The notes beneath the pieces were generated by a model that was given only the letters and a program-made list of their open reading frames with translations, was not told the DNA's origin and made no database searches. Of a DNA stretch of 64,000 nt, positions 22,436 to 33,906 are shown piece after piece. The stretch's first letter is position 1. Each line of letters starts with the position of its first letter. The stretch lies in contig CM060731.1 in assembly GCA_030704615.1 (NCBI GenBank), positions 21,824,001-21,888,000 of the forward strand. The letters run 5' to 3'. Made by a program: the position numbers and the translations under genes. Origin of the DNA: Takakia lepidozioides (taxonomy: Eukaryota > Streptophyta > Takakiopsida > Takakiales > Takakiaceae).

Positions 22436-25400
22436 TCAACGCTTCTTCCGCTTTTGAGGTCGCCCTTCGAACGCTGCAACTGCCTCGGATGCGTTTCCCA
22501 TTTCTGAGGCACGCACCCAAGATGCCTCCACAAGATGATAGCCCTTCCATTTGACGAGATACTCCGTTTCTCGGTTCTTGAACCTCCTCGACTTAAGTAT
22601 TGCCTCCACCTCGTACTCGGGTTCATTTTCATGATCCAACAGCATAGGTGGCGGACGCAATACTTGCTGCCGATTCGGACGTGCTTCATCTTTGAAGTAA
22701 GGCTTCAAAAGGGAGACATGGAATACTGGGTGCACCTTGCTGTTTGCTGGCAGCTCCAATTCATACACATCCTCATTCATAACCCTCCGAATGCGAAAGG
22801 GACCCGCATACGGAGGTACGAACTTCGGACTCATTTCCGGAGGTAGTCGAAAATTCTTGATGTTCAACCAGACCTCTGTGCCTGCCTCAAACTTCACTTC
22901 CCTCCGCTTCCGATTCGCCTGCCTTTCATACCGTTTCCTAGCTTTGGCAATGTTGTACTTTGCGAGCTTCAACAAACGCTCGCGTTCTTCCAGTACCGCC
23001 GCTACTGCCGGTTCCTCAACGTCCTGGGCGGCCCAACTTGTCGGCACCAGAGGTGCTTTTCCATAGACCAACACAAAAGGGGAAACTCCCGTCGCGGAGT
23101 GTTCTGTGTTATTATAACAGAACTCTGCCGCGTCTAAGTGTTCCATCCAGTCTGATTGGTCTGCCGACACGTAATTCCGCAAGAATTGCTTCACTACGAA
23201 TTCACTCTTTCCGTTTGGCCGTCCGTCGTAGGTCGGAAGGCGGTGCTCATCTTCAGCCTCGTCCCCATCTTCTTCCAAAGTGCTCTCCAGAATTTACTCG
23301 TAAACTTTGGGTCGCGGTCCGAGACAATATCCTTCGGGACTCCATGATGCTTTAAGACGTGGGCGAAGTAAAGTCGCCCTGTCTCCTGCGCAGTAGCCGT
23401 CTCCTTGGTGGGGATGAAATGGGCCATTTTACTGAACCTATCTACCACCACCATGATTGCATCGAATCCTTTTGACAGCGGCATAGCAGTCATGAAATCC
23501 ATCGAGACGCTTTCCCAAGTCCCCTCTGGAATCGGCAAGGGTTGTAACAGCCCCGCTTGCTTTTTTATACTCGCTCCGGTTTTGTTGGCATGTGGTGCAT
23601 GTCTTTACATACTCCTCTGCCTCCTCCCTCAGTTTGGGCCAGAAATACTCTTTCTTCAAGAGTGCCGCAGTGCGCTTGGCTCCACCGTGGCCCGCAAGCG
23701 GGCTATCATGGCATTCTCTCAAGAGACTATCCCTGATCCCTCCCTTTGGCACATAGAGACGTTTTTGCTTATACCGGAGCAGTCCGTTTTGCAAGTGGAA
23801 CTGCGATTTAACCCCCATTCTCAAGTTCTGCATCACGCACTTTGCCAGCTCATCCTTCCGGCAAGCCTTCCGGATCTTCCTTTGGAGCGCCGTCTCGCCC
23901 TTGTACACCAACAAGAGCTGCTGCTTTCTACTTAAAGCATCGGCCACCACATTGTCCCGTCCCGGTTTGTACTGGATATCCACGTCGAACACTGCCAAAG
24001 TATCTTGCCACCTAAGTTGTTTTGGGGACAACTTGGGCTGCGTGGCAAAATACTTCACCGTGACATTGTCCGTGAACACCTTCACTGGGTTGGAACCAAC
24101 ATAGTGGCGCCAGAGTTCAAGGCAATGTACCACCGCCTTCATCTCTTTTTCGTGCGTCGGCCACCGTCGATCCACTTCATTCAGTTTCTTACTTTCGTAA
24201 GCCACTGGACGTCCATCTTGCATAAGTACACCCCCAATTGCGAAGTCCGATGCATCTGTATGAATCTCAAACGGACGATCGAACTCCGGGATTTTTAAGA
24301 CTGGAGCTTCCGTCATCCGCTGCTTCAATTCAGCAAAAGCTTGGCCACAAAATGTGTTCCATACCCAGACTTTGGATTTACACAGAAGGTCCGACAGCGG
24401 CCCCGCGATCTTGGCGAAATTTCTCACATACTTCCGGTAATAGGAGGCGAGTCCTAGGAAGGATCGCACTCCCGGGACCGAAGTCGGAGGCTCCCAGTCC
24501 AAGATCGCCCTCACCTTTCTGTCATCCATTTTGATCCCATCCTGTGTAATCACGTGCCCCAAGAACTCCACTTTTGTGACCCCGAATTCGCACTTTGAAG
24601 CTTTGGCATACAGCTTCCCTTCTCGCAATTTTTGGAACACCCTTTTGAGGTGCTCCAGGTGCTCCTCCTTTGTTTTCGAGTACACCAAGATGTCGTCGAT
24701 GTACACGATCACAAAGTCATCCAACCACTCCTGGAAAAGGCTGTTCATCAGCGTGCTAAATGTTGCTGGTGCATTGGTGAGCCCAAAAGGCATCACCAAG
24801 AACTCATATGAACCATACCTTGTCCTGCACGCGGTCTTCTCCTCATCTCCTTCCGCCACCCGAATTTGGTGATAGCCGGAGCGCAAGTCGATCCGGCTGA
24901 AATACTTCGCTCCTGCCAACCGATCGAAAAGAGGTCGTCGATCCTTGGCAAAGGGTACCGGTTTTTGATAGTCACCTTATTCAGAGCCCTGTAATCGACA
25001 CACATCCGCAGCGTCCCATCCTTCTTGTCTGCAAATAGCACCGGGGCTCCGTAAGGTGACTTACTCGGCCGGATGTACCCCTTTGACATTAGATCTTTGA
25101 GCTGAGTCTTCAGCTCGACCAACTCTTTGTGGCTCAACCGGTAGGGCGCCTTGGCAGGCGGTTCCGATCCCGGTATCACCTCAATTTTGTGGTCAACTCC
25201 TCTTCGCGGTGGCAAGCCGCTTGGTAAATCCTCCGGCATCACATCCTGGTATTTCTCCAAAATCCCCTTGATCCAATCTGGGCTCGGCTCCCCATCGCCT
25301 TCTCCTTTCACTTCTCTAATGTAAAGCAAAAACTGGGACTCGTGTGTCTCCTCCACGGCCCACTCCTTTGCTGATAGAAGGTTTATTCGCCCTCCCACGG

Positions 25401-26232
25401 ATTTGGGCGTTTCCGACACTCGTAAAACCTCGCCACCATTCCCACATGGCAGCGTGACTACTCTCTTGCGGCCATCTATGACCGCTCCGGATTTGCTCAA
25501 AAAGGTCATTCCCAAAATGAGATCCACTCCATCGATCTCGCAGATAGTGAAGTTCTCACGTCCCTCCCAACTCCCCAATTGAAGAGGAACATCAAACGCC
25601 AACCTTGTCGCCAACTGAGGTTCTCCTTTGGCAGAGCGCACCTCAATAGAGGCCCCCACGTCACTTGTCGGGAGTCCCAACTTTCGCGCCGCCGCCGGCG
25701 TCATGAAGGAGTGCGACGCTCCTGTGTCCACCAACAACGACACATTAGTTCCGGATATTATCCCATCCACGAACAATAACTGACTCCCTTTTCGTAAGGC
25801 GCCAGTTTCCTGATACAACTCACAAGAAAATTTGCCTACCTTGCAAGTCCTGGCGACCACCGCTTCCACCAAGCGACTGATGGTATCTTCCGACAGCTCC
25901 GTGGTCGCCCGAGTCATGTTCAATTGCCGGGGCTTCGTGCACTTCTTGGCCATGTGCCCGGGCTCCCCGCAATTGAAACACACTCCATCAAAGGTCGCCT
26001 TCTGTCCGCCATAAGTCGCTCCACCCGCTTTTCCTTTCGAAGCACCGGGTGCCGCCTTGACGTGTGAGGGACCTCCCTTCGATTTCCACGTGCCATTTTC
26101 GCCGCGTGGCCTATCCCACTTCTTTTCCGGTCGGGAGGAGTCACCTTCCCGCCGGGTCTTCTTGTGGTTCAGCTCCGTACGGCCTTGTCTCTCACCCCTA
26201 GGGACATCCGAGAAACATTCAGCTCCTCTCAA
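22436..26232 (-). pseudogene. Element C pol (protease, RT, RNase H, integrase, chromodomain), frameshifted
   Basis: Read right to left in three main frames. 26232-24793: zinc knuckle [14 protein letters not shown], protease core [14 protein letters not shown] start [20 protein letters not shown]. 24919-23438: [12 protein letters not shown], intact catalytic YIDDILVYS, RNase [21 protein letters not shown] and [17 protein letters not shown], integrase zinc finger with H-H-C-C ([11 protein letters not shown] to CTTCQQN). 23538-23194: integrase core [33 protein letters not shown]. 23278-22436: integrase end, then a chromodomain (YEVEAILKSRRFK, EYLVKWKGYHLVEASWV). Frame breaks lie near 24925, 23540 and 23215. 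All catalytic motifs seen are intact, so the damage is frame only. Confidence 0.9.
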
Positions 26233-27000
26233 TTGCCTCGTTCAAAGTCTTGGGTGGCTTCTCCTCCAACTTCCGCCTAGCCCATGGGGCCAGTCCCGCC
26301 ACAAAGTTGAAGACCATTTCTGGTTCTGCCATGTCCGCGACTTCGAGCAACAGCACATTGAAAGCCTGGACATACCCCCGAATGTCATCTGTTTGCTTCA
26401 AATTCCTCATCTTGTCCCGGGCAAGCCAGGATGCGTTGAGGGGCACAAACTGTCTCTTCATCAATTCCTTGAACTCACTCCAGTTCAAGGTTTCCGGGCT
26501 TGGGCCTCGGTCGTGAAGGCGTTTCTGCCACCATTGTTGAGCATAGCCCCTCAAATAGGTGGGAGCCACTTCCACCCGATCCTCGTCACTCAACTTGGCC
26601 GCCCGGAAGTACTGCTCTAGCTCCAGGAGCCAGGTGTTGAGTGCCTTCCGTTTCGAACGCCCTCGAAGGTGCCGGGTTCCTTAGGCTTCACCTTAAACTT
26701 TGCCTTGGTGGAAGTGGCATTAGCCGCCTTCAACACGTCTTTCAACGTCCCGCCAAACTGCGCCAACAACCCTTCCCAAAAGGCTGCCGGCATGGGAGGC
26801 ATCTCTTGGTTTGTCGGAGCTCTCAAAGATTCCTCGGGCTCCGACTCCTCGGATTCCTCCCGCTCCTGAGCGGCCTCGTTTTCGGAAACATTAATCGCTT
26901 CCTCAAACGGCCGCCTCGGTGACACGTCGCCCCCATCGGGCTCACCGGGGTCATCATCTTTTGGGCCGTTCCGCTTTCGCTTCGGCTTGCCCGACCCCAT
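26219..27000 (-). pseudogene. Element C gag, frameshifted
   Basis: Starts at the ATG whose first base is 27000 (MGSGKPKRKRNGPKDDD), 41 bp inside the primer site. An acidic N-terminal half is followed by a gypsy capsid block in a second frame (YLRGYAQQWWQKRL, then WSEFKELMKRQF and MRNLKQTDDIRGYVQAF). Frame breaks are near 26660 and 26225. The last joins the capsid to the zinc knuckle listed with pol. Confidence 0.85.
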
Positions 27001-27041
27001 GATGAGGCCAATCCCAAGGACGATCGCGTACTGAACTCTAA

Positions 27042-27053
27042 GCTCTGATACCA
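27042..27053 (-). promoter_or_regulatory. Primer-binding site of element C (initiator Met tRNA)
   Basis: On the minus strand TGGTATCAGAGC, two bases after the LTR end. This is the standard plant LTR-retrotransposon primer site, complementary to the 3' end of initiator methionine tRNA. Confidence 0.95.
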
Positions 27054-27055
27054 AG

Positions 27056-27778
27056 TGTCGCACACCTCGATTCGGTAAACTCCCCTTCAAGTCATAGTTA
27101 CTCGCTTTGATGCGCGCGCCTGACTCCCAACCTGGCCGCCGGGCCAACTTGGAGTTTCGGCTGCTCACCGGGACATAACGGTCCCCTTCCGCTTCCCTCT
27201 AAACCCTCCACCTATTTGGGACTAGGAGAATTCCCTTTGGTAGATGGCAGTCCGGAACAGCTCCCCACTCTTTGGTCGCTTTCCGGCTCGCTCGCTTACT
27301 CACTAGTTTTTGGTCACCAACGGGCTTGCACCGTTCTCGGGTTACTACTCCCTATATATACTTCTGTAGCTGTCCGCGGGGGTTTCATAACCAGCCATGC
27401 CATTTTATGGCGAACCACCACGAAAACCCTCGACTCCCGGTGGTGAGTCGCGGTGAGTCTTGGCCCACTCACCGCGGCCCCAATGGACCGTGATGAGTCC
27501 CAAGACTCCCCACGACTCCCACCTCGAGGTCTCCACCCCATGGTGAGTCCTATGCCACCCCCACTAAGTCCCACTAAGCTACCACCACCCCTTGTGGAGC
27601 CACCTCCACCGCAACCCGGTGTGCGGGGCTCCACCTAGTGAGCGCCTCCGCCTCCTTGAGTGCCTTGGGCACTCAAGGGTGCTTCAGCCCCCCATACCTA
27701 TCGCCGCCGCTGCCCCCACCACAGGGGCAGCCCCTCATGTGTCCCGACCCCTGCCCTCAAGGCAAAGGGCCGACGACA
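27056..27778 (-). repeat. 5' LTR of element C (right copy)
   Basis: 723 bp, near-identical to 20806-21529. It starts TGTCGCACACC and ends GGCCGACGACA. As the element reads on the minus strand, this copy is the promoter LTR. Confidence 0.93.
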
Positions 27779-28330
27779 GAGATGGCAGCACCAATGAGCC
27801 AACTTCTGAAGAAAGATGCAGTGTTTGCATGGATACCTGAATGTCAACAGGCTTTTGAGGAACTTACATAACAACTACACATGTGCTGATTAATCCTCAC
27901 TGGCAGAAATATTCATGTTCAGTGTGATGCTTCTGGAGAAGCACTAGGAGCACGTGTTAGCCCAAAATGTTACAGGAGGAGGATAGATTCACCTGTGTAC
28001 TATGCTAGCCGATTGATGAACAATGCCGAAAGAAATTATAGCACAACGGAAAGAGAAGCATTGGCAATGATCTATGCAGTGAAGAAATTCAGGCATTACC
28101 TGTTGGCAAGAAGTTTATGTTCTATGTGGATCACCCGGCTATGGATACCTGGTAAACAAACCTTGATAAGCGGAAGAATAACAAGATGGTGATAATCTTG
28201 CACGAGTTGAGTTCGAGGTTGTTTACAAGCCTGGGAGGCTGCATCTTGTGGCGGATCACTTGTCACGATTATCAACAGGAGAACCAGCCACGGGAGTAGA
28301 TGATCAATTACCAGATGCGAGTCTATTTGC
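27779..28330 (+). pseudogene. Element B RNase H region (continues after element C)
   Basis: Resumes the element B polyprotein with AAPMSQLLKKDAVFAWIPECQQAFEEL, then the RNase H block YYASRLMNNAERNYSTTEREALAMIYAVKKFRHYL (about 27995-28110), and downstream, in other frames, the RNase H/linker end with EVVYKPGRLHLVADHLS. Several frame breaks. Confidence 0.8.
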
Positions 28331-28469
28331 AGTGGAGGTGCAGGAAGTGCAGATGACTGGTTAGATTGGCAGTGGCCAATCAGATACTACCCTTGCTCAT
28401 GGTCAGTGCCCACCAAGTTATGGAAAGGAGCAGAGAAAGAGAATTGCTATCAAAGCTCTACCTTACACT

Positions 28470-29740
28470 ATGGTAGGGAGCAGAATGTATAAGCTAGGAC
28501 CAGATGGAGTGCTGAAGCGATGCTTATACCACCATGAAGTTAATAAGTTTTGGAGGAAGTTCATAAAGGAGTGGCAGGAGGTCATTTTGGAGAAGAGATT
28601 ACCAGCAGGAAGATACTACATGCAGGTTACTGGTGGCCTACTTTGTTCAAAGATGTACACAAGTATTGTCAGAGTTGTGATGAATGTCAGAGGCTAGGAC
28701 CTTTGCAGAGATCTGGGAAGATGGCTTTGCATCCTACAATGCCTACGGAACCATTTCAGAAATGGGGACTAGACTTTGTTGGACCAATTAACCACCAACA
28801 AGAATACACAGAAACATGTACATAATTACAGCCACTGATTATACTACGAAGTGGGTGGAAGCTAAAGCTTTGAGGGACAACACAGCCAAGTCCATAGTAA
28901 GGTTCCTGTATGAGAACATACTTACACGATTTGGCTGTCCCTTGGAATTTATCAGTGATCAGAGAAGTCACTTCATTAATGAGACCATTGAATTATTGAC
29001 TAAAGAGTTCATGATTGTGCATAGGAAGAGTACAACATATACCCACAGGGTAATGGGCAGGCAGAGGCTACCAACAAAATTCTATGTACTATCTTGGCTA
29101 AGATAGTCAATGCAAACAGAACGGATTGGGATACAAAGCTGTTGACAGCTTTGTGGTCATACAGGACTTCATATAAAGTCACCACTAAGTATACACCATT
29201 CCAATCAGTTTATGGTATGGAAGCTTTACTTCCAGTGGAATTCCTGTTACCTACCATGAGAACGGAATGGGGAAAGAGAATGGAATTGCAAGATTCAATT
29301 AAGGTCAGGAAACATGAATTATACCATGTGGAAGAAGTACGTGCTAATGCAGCTGATAATATGACCAGAATTCAGATGAAGAGGAAGGAACAGTTTGATG
29401 AAGGCAAGTTAAAGACTTTTAAGACGGGAGATTTGGTTCTCTGGTTGCAGAAGAAGGGAAAGATTAAAGCTTCTAAGCTTAAATCACCATGGAAAGGACC
29501 TTATGTCATACAGAAGATGTATGATAACAACACCGCCATGTTACAAACCATTAACAAAGAGATGCTGGGAAGAGTCAATGCCAATAAGTTGAAGGGGTAC
29601 AGTGGTATCCATGACAAACCATTGCAGCATGATTTGCATGTTGAAACGCAAAAGCAGTCACGGGCTGCGCCAGTGATACCAACGGAGTATGGAGCACTTG
29701 TCGCTAGGCCGAGCATATATGACCAGGGCGGGCAGAACAA
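28470..29740 (+). pseudogene. Element B integrase
   Basis: Zinc-binding region ending CQSCDECQRLGPLQ (about 28660-28700), catalytic core with WGLDFVGPI, ITATDYTTKWVEAKAL and FISDQRSHF, and a downstream block WSYRTSYKVTTKYTPFQSVYG. The C-terminal GDLVLWLQKKGKIKASKLKSPWKGPYVI is the usual GPF/Y-type module. A frameshift near 29050 separates the core from the last catalytic stretch (PQGNGQAEATN). The frame from 29094 is open for 285 codons and runs into the repeat tail. Confidence 0.85.
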
Positions 29741-29990
29741 GCGCGACACAGCCTATCACAGCCCATCAAGGCGCGACACAGCCTATCACAGCCCAGAACG
29801 GCGCAACACAGCCTATCACAGCCCGGCGCGACAGAGCATATCACAGCCTAGCACGGCGCAACACAACCTATCACAACCTACCACAACGTGTCACAGCCTA
29901 TCACAACTTACCACAGTGCATCACAGCCTATCACAGCGTACCACAGTATGACACAGCCTGTCACAGCTCAACACAGCCTACTAGGGTTAC
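29738..29990 (+). repeat. CACAGCC tandem repeats at the end of element B pol
   Basis: Imperfect tandem copies of a ~27-30-bp unit (core GCGCGACACAGCCTATCACAG) decaying to shorter ATCACAGCCT/ACCACAGYRT units. In frame with integrase it codes a repeated DTAYHSP-like peptide until a stop at 29949-29951. A related tract lies in the 3' LTR (34428-34770). Confidence 0.85.
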
Positions 29991-30563
29991 ACAATCCATA
30001 GAATCAGTGACAGGTGGATGCAAGATAACTTCAGGGAAATGGCCGGCGGAAGAAAGGATGGAAGCCAGTTTAGAAATGGACACGTGGAAGTCAGGGCGCG
30101 ACACACAGCTGAGAAGGAAGTGCAAGAACAGGTGTCATCAAGAAAGAGGACAAGAATGGCCGTCAAAGTACCTACTTAGCACGTCAATTCGGATGAATGG
30201 CAGGCCCATTAATGAATACGGAAAAAGGGCAACAGAACAAACGGCAAGTACAGAAAAGCGAAATTCTTGTCACATGTGTTATCCTAGTGGACAGTCCAGC
30301 AGGGGAAGTCCACTAAAGAAAATTAAATCTAAAATCCAGTCACAGCGGTTACAGCCAATCAAAAGCCAGAAGCAGGATCAAGAAATTGGAGGGATTTTAA
30401 GCGCAAGAGTCGGCGTCGTTCCAAGTAACGGGCGTCTCGACGGGACAAACCATCAATGCTATAGCTTTGAAGCTATGGAGGAACTAACAGACTATACGCT
30501 CGCAATATTACTTACGCAGTGGCATAGGGACGGAAGAACAGAGCGGATCTTTTCTCTTAATCG

Positions 30564-31016
30564 ATGCTTGCAAGCCCCGCAGGCTTACACGAAATTACCC
30601 ATAGCATTTTGTGGCAACCATACGTTTATGCTTTGTGCTCGCAGGCATTTCTTCAATTGTTACAGCCAAAACCTTTCTGTGGGTCTAGAATGAAGAGAGT
30701 GAGAGGAATAGAAGAAATCAGGGTGAAGAGCACCACAATCCTGCAGAAACAAACGATTGCTACTCCGCAGGCGGTACAGTTACTGAAGGAGCTGCGATTA
30801 GAAGGATTGCAAAGCAAAGATTGGACATTGCACCATAGGCAGTACATGTTACAATTCTTGCAGAACTTTGAGCCTAGGACAGGAGCAATAACGGTGACGG
30901 GAGTTGAATTAGAAATTACTCCCCTATACCTACATCAATTGTTTGAATTGCCATCAGGTCAGGTGCATGTGGAGGAGCACAGGGCAAGACTGCAAATAGG
31001 GGACTTATTCCAATAA
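30564..31016 (+). pseudogene. Element B additional coding region, N-terminal part
   Basis: The frame holds KTIATPQAVQLL-like text, then LQSKDWTLHHRQYMLQFLQNF and VTGVELEITPLYLHQLFELP. The last block faintly recalls the start of plant mobile-domain or retrotransposon accessory ORFs (a protein-specific rule before a helical repeat), but I do not assign a family. It ends at 31014-31016. Coding text resumes at about 31145 in another frame (DPSQRKILKALRGEEVAWADI) and runs into the large ORF, so this and the next entry were probably one protein. Confidence 0.5.
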
Positions 31017-31200
31017 GGGAGTTTCTTTAAAACTCAGGGTTATGCTTATACCAAGGCCGTCTACCCAGGGCTAAGGGAGGTAGGCCAAGTATTGAACGTT
31101 CTGTTTGCCATGAAACAAAACCAACAATATTTGAGCAGATCCTTCACAGAGGAAAATACTCAAAGCCCTGAGAGGGGAAGAGGTAGCATGGGCGGACATA

Positions 31201-33891
31201 ATGTACAATGCACTGGTAGAGGAGATGAAAAGATTACAGGGCACTGCCGCAAAGTCTCCTATCATAGTGTCTGGCCCAATCATTGCTCAAATAATTCTTG
31301 ATTCTTGCATACTTGATGCTCGGGAAAGAAAGGAGATAGGAGTGTTTGAGACCGAAACCACTGCAATGGAAGAGCAAGGCTCTTCACACAGTGAGGGTGG
31401 ACTGGCAAGGCAACCCCAGACTAAGAGACAGAGGCAGGAAAAGACTGTAGTGGCGGATCCACTGGCTTCACGAAAACCGCATGATAATGTTTCCCAAGCT
31501 CTTGTGCAGGAAGGGGCACATCAGCACAGAAAGCTGCTATTATTGGAAGCAGGACCTTCAGAGAGGGAAGAGGAAGTTACTTTAGTATTACAGCCATCAC
31601 AGCCAGATCATCGGCTTGTCACAGAGTTACCACAAGTTGTCCATGCAGTTCCACCAGAAATAATTGATTTGGAGAAAGAAGGGTTAGATATTCCCACTAC
31701 AGAACAGGTGGTGGCAGAAATTGAGAAGGGGGACCTTCTCTATGAAAATTCTGGTCTGGTCAGGGAAACAGTGATTCCGGAGGTGCAGCGGTTGTCTAGG
31801 GGAAACCCTGCGGTGCATATAATACACACACATGTGACGGAGGTACCACAGGTAGAATGTCAAGACACTGCAGCACCTGTGACGGATGAAGTGGTTCAGG
31901 AAGAAAATCTGGTGGGGCAATGGCCTGAGTGGTTCGTGAGGCATCACACTGTTGAGGATGAGGGAGAACAGCAGCAAGCTCACCATGATGACCCTCAACA
32001 GGCCATGCTTATGAGTTCCATAAGCATGACACTTAATTTGTTGGGCACTTATTTCAAATCCCATGTTCCAACTTCCCAATTGGCAGCTTTGAGGGAGGAA
32101 CTCAGGAAGGAGTTTGAGGCTCGACTTGCCACTGAGTGTGCAAACAAGGTCGATGAAGAGGTCACTCTCAAGATGCAGCAAGACTTAGAGAGTACAGAAG
32201 CGGCTTTGCAATTGGCCAATGAACAATTAATTGAGGCAGGCCTCGCGCAAGATCAGTTGCACGAAGCACATAAGCAACAGCTATACCAAATGCAGGTGAA
32301 GCATGAAAGCAAGTTGCAAGAAGTGAATGCACTACATACAGAGTTGCAGACAGTGCATGACAGGATGGCCATACAATGTGCTACACTCACAACTACGCTT
32401 GACCAAGCTACAATAGAAATAAACAGTCAAGCGGAAAGATGTACGAAGGCAGAGGCAGAGAATGTTGAGCAAGTGAAACTCATTGTCGATATGAAGAATA
32501 CAATCTGTCGCAATGAGAATACTTTCAAGCAATACAGGCAGGTTGAAGCTGACCAAGAGAGGTACATCCTGGAGTTGCAACAAACGCTCATGGTAAATAG
32601 AAATGAACTCTCTGTGGCTAACAAGGCTTGGAAGGAAGCCAATAATCTGGCTGCTGCCTATGCGAGTTTGGTTGAACCTCATGCAAAGCGCATGGAGGCT
32701 TTACAGCAACAGATAGATGTGTACAGGCTCACAGAGGAGCAGACTCTCAGGGGTGCCACAAGCAACTTGGTGGATAACCACCTTATGCAGGTCTGGTTAG
32801 CACAAGGGCCGGTGGAGGGCAAAGCACCACGAAAGCTCACCCAAAGAGAGATGAATGAGCTCAGACTGCAAGTGCAGAACATTGCCACAACTACTATAGA
32901 CAATGTCTATAGTAGAATAGCGGAGTTACAGGAGGATGTAGACGGCCTGCAGACTCAGGTGGAGGACCTCACTTCAAATATCGACAAGAGAGTCTGTGTA
33001 CCTGAGGAACAGCTGATGGCTTCTTATTTACAAGCGAGAACTTTGGCTTTTCAGTCTTCTTCGCAGGGGGTGCAGGAGATGCCAATGGTACAAGAGCCAG
33101 TGCCACCAACACCACAACAAGTCACTATGCCAGTAGCTGACCCTGTTGTTGCTACAGCCACACCACGGCCACCACAGCCTGAGGTATGGGGGAATGCTGC
33201 TTTTAACCCACCTAAAACTCCAACTGCACGGGAGTACAGTCGGGCTATGATTATGCCCTTCAACCAAATTCCCATTGTGTTGGATTTGGCTTGGAAGGAA
33301 TTTAGTCCTCCGCAGTCATTGGCACATTACTATCAAATCATGCGCATTTGGCTGCCAGTGGCAACTAGGACTAAAGTTCTTCCGAACAATCGACCAATTG
33401 AGGATCATCACTTTGCGCAGTACTGGCATGAGGCAAGTACCATGTTGAAGGAATTAATTGCCTTCCAAGTTGTACATGGATTCATTTATACCAAGACCAA
33501 AGAGGTAGCAAGTATTGTCATGGGCTGCGGGTTATACTACGCTGCTTGTTTTCTGGTACGTTATCACATTGAGCAGCAGAAGATGCAAACGCGCTTTCTG
33601 AGTTATTCCAGTGGGGATCATTGGGTCTTACCTTCAGTGCCACCTCATATGTACCTATATGAGGCAAAAGTTATGATGCAAAAGGATTCTCAGATTCGTT
33701 CATGGTTTCATGCGGCCTGGAACAATTTGTCAACACAGAAATTCGGCCTTGACGATATTTTCTTTAAGGGACATCAGGCATGGAAATACTTGCACAATTC
33801 ACAAGTCATTGGTACCCCACTCACCTGGACAGACAAGGAGCTCAGGGTCTTCACCAATTTTGCAATTCAGCGCTTACAACAAGTTTTATAG
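31201..33891 (+). CDS. Element B large additional ORF (coiled-coil protein in env position)
   Basis: 896 codons open from the ATG at 31201; in-frame coding text extends upstream to about 31145. Residues ~30-270 are acidic and low-complexity. Residues ~290-540 are a long coiled-coil-like stretch rich in Q, E, A and L (LEEA-type heptads). A Pro-rich linker at ~615-665 is followed by a compact, Trp/Tyr/His-rich C-terminal domain (FNQIPIVLDLAWKEF, HYYQIMRIWLPVATR, KFGLDDIFFKGHQAWKY). No signal peptide or transmembrane helix is evident, so it does not look like an envelope protein. I do not recognise the family. It is the longest intact frame in the window although the pol upstream is broken. The ORF stops at TAG (33889-33891), and 113 more codons follow in the same frame. 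Confidence 0.6.
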   Translation: MYNALVEEMKRLQGTAAKSPIIVSGPIIAQIILDSCILDARERKEIGVFETETTAMEEQGSSHSEGGLARQPQTKRQRQEKTVVADPLASRKPHDNVSQALVQEGAHQHRKLLLLEAGPSEREEEVTLVLQPSQPDHRLVTELPQVVHAVPPEIIDLEKEGLDIPTTEQVVAEIEKGDLLYENSGLVRETVIPEVQRLSRGNPAVHIIHTHVTEVPQVECQDTAAPVTDEVVQEENLVGQWPEWFVRHHTVEDEGEQQQAHHDDPQQAMLMSSISMTLNLLGTYFKSHVPTSQLAALREELRKEFEARLATECANKVDEEVTLKMQQDLESTEAALQLANEQLIEAGLAQDQLHEAHKQQLYQMQVKHESKLQEVNALHTELQTVHDRMAIQCATLTTTLDQATIEINSQAERCTKAEAENVEQVKLIVDMKNTICRNENTFKQYRQVEADQERYILELQQTLMVNRNELSVANKAWKEANNLAAAYASLVEPHAKRMEALQQQIDVYRLTEEQTLRGATSNLVDNHLMQVWLAQGPVEGKAPRKLTQREMNELRLQVQNIATTTIDNVYSRIAELQEDVDGLQTQVEDLTSNIDKRVCVPEEQLMASYLQARTLAFQSSSQGVQEMPMVQEPVPPTPQQVTMPVADPVVATATPRPPQPEVWGNAAFNPPKTPTAREYSRAMIMPFNQIPIVLDLAWKEFSPPQSLAHYYQIMRIWLPVATRTKVLPNNRPIEDHHFAQYWHEASTMLKELIAFQVVHGFIYTKTKEVASIVMGCGLYYAACFLVRYHIEQQKMQTRFLSYSSGDHWVLPSVPPHMYLYEAKVMMQKDSQIRSWFHAAWNNLSTQKFGLDDIFFKGHQAWKYLHNSQVIGTPLTWTDKELRVFTNFAIQRLQQVL

Positions 33892-33906
33892 TTTAAACTT
33901 CCGGAC

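Larger units (their letters stand above)
20806..27778 (-). mobile_element. Element C: full-length gypsy chromovirus nested in element B, reverse orientation
   Basis: 6973 bp with two LTRs (724 and 723 bp) that share TGTCG...CGACA ends, a tRNA-iMet primer site beside the right LTR, and on the minus strand gag, zinc knuckle, protease, RT, RNase H, integrase and a C-terminal chromodomain. It lies in the RT gene of element B with a 5-bp duplication. The two LTRs differ by only a handful of changes that I can see by eye, so the insertion looks recent, yet the coding region carries at least five frame breaks. Confidence 0.93.

Noticed and set aside
30001-30693. 334-codon ORF starting in the repeat tract as a real protein
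   Set aside because: Its first half is the out-of-frame reading of the CACAGCC repeats, and the rest has no family signal. It is kept only as spacer before the additional ORF.
31201-33891. Reading the 896-codon ORF as an envelope-like protein because of its position
   Set aside because: No signal peptide, no transmembrane helix and a long coiled coil; position alone is not evidence of function.
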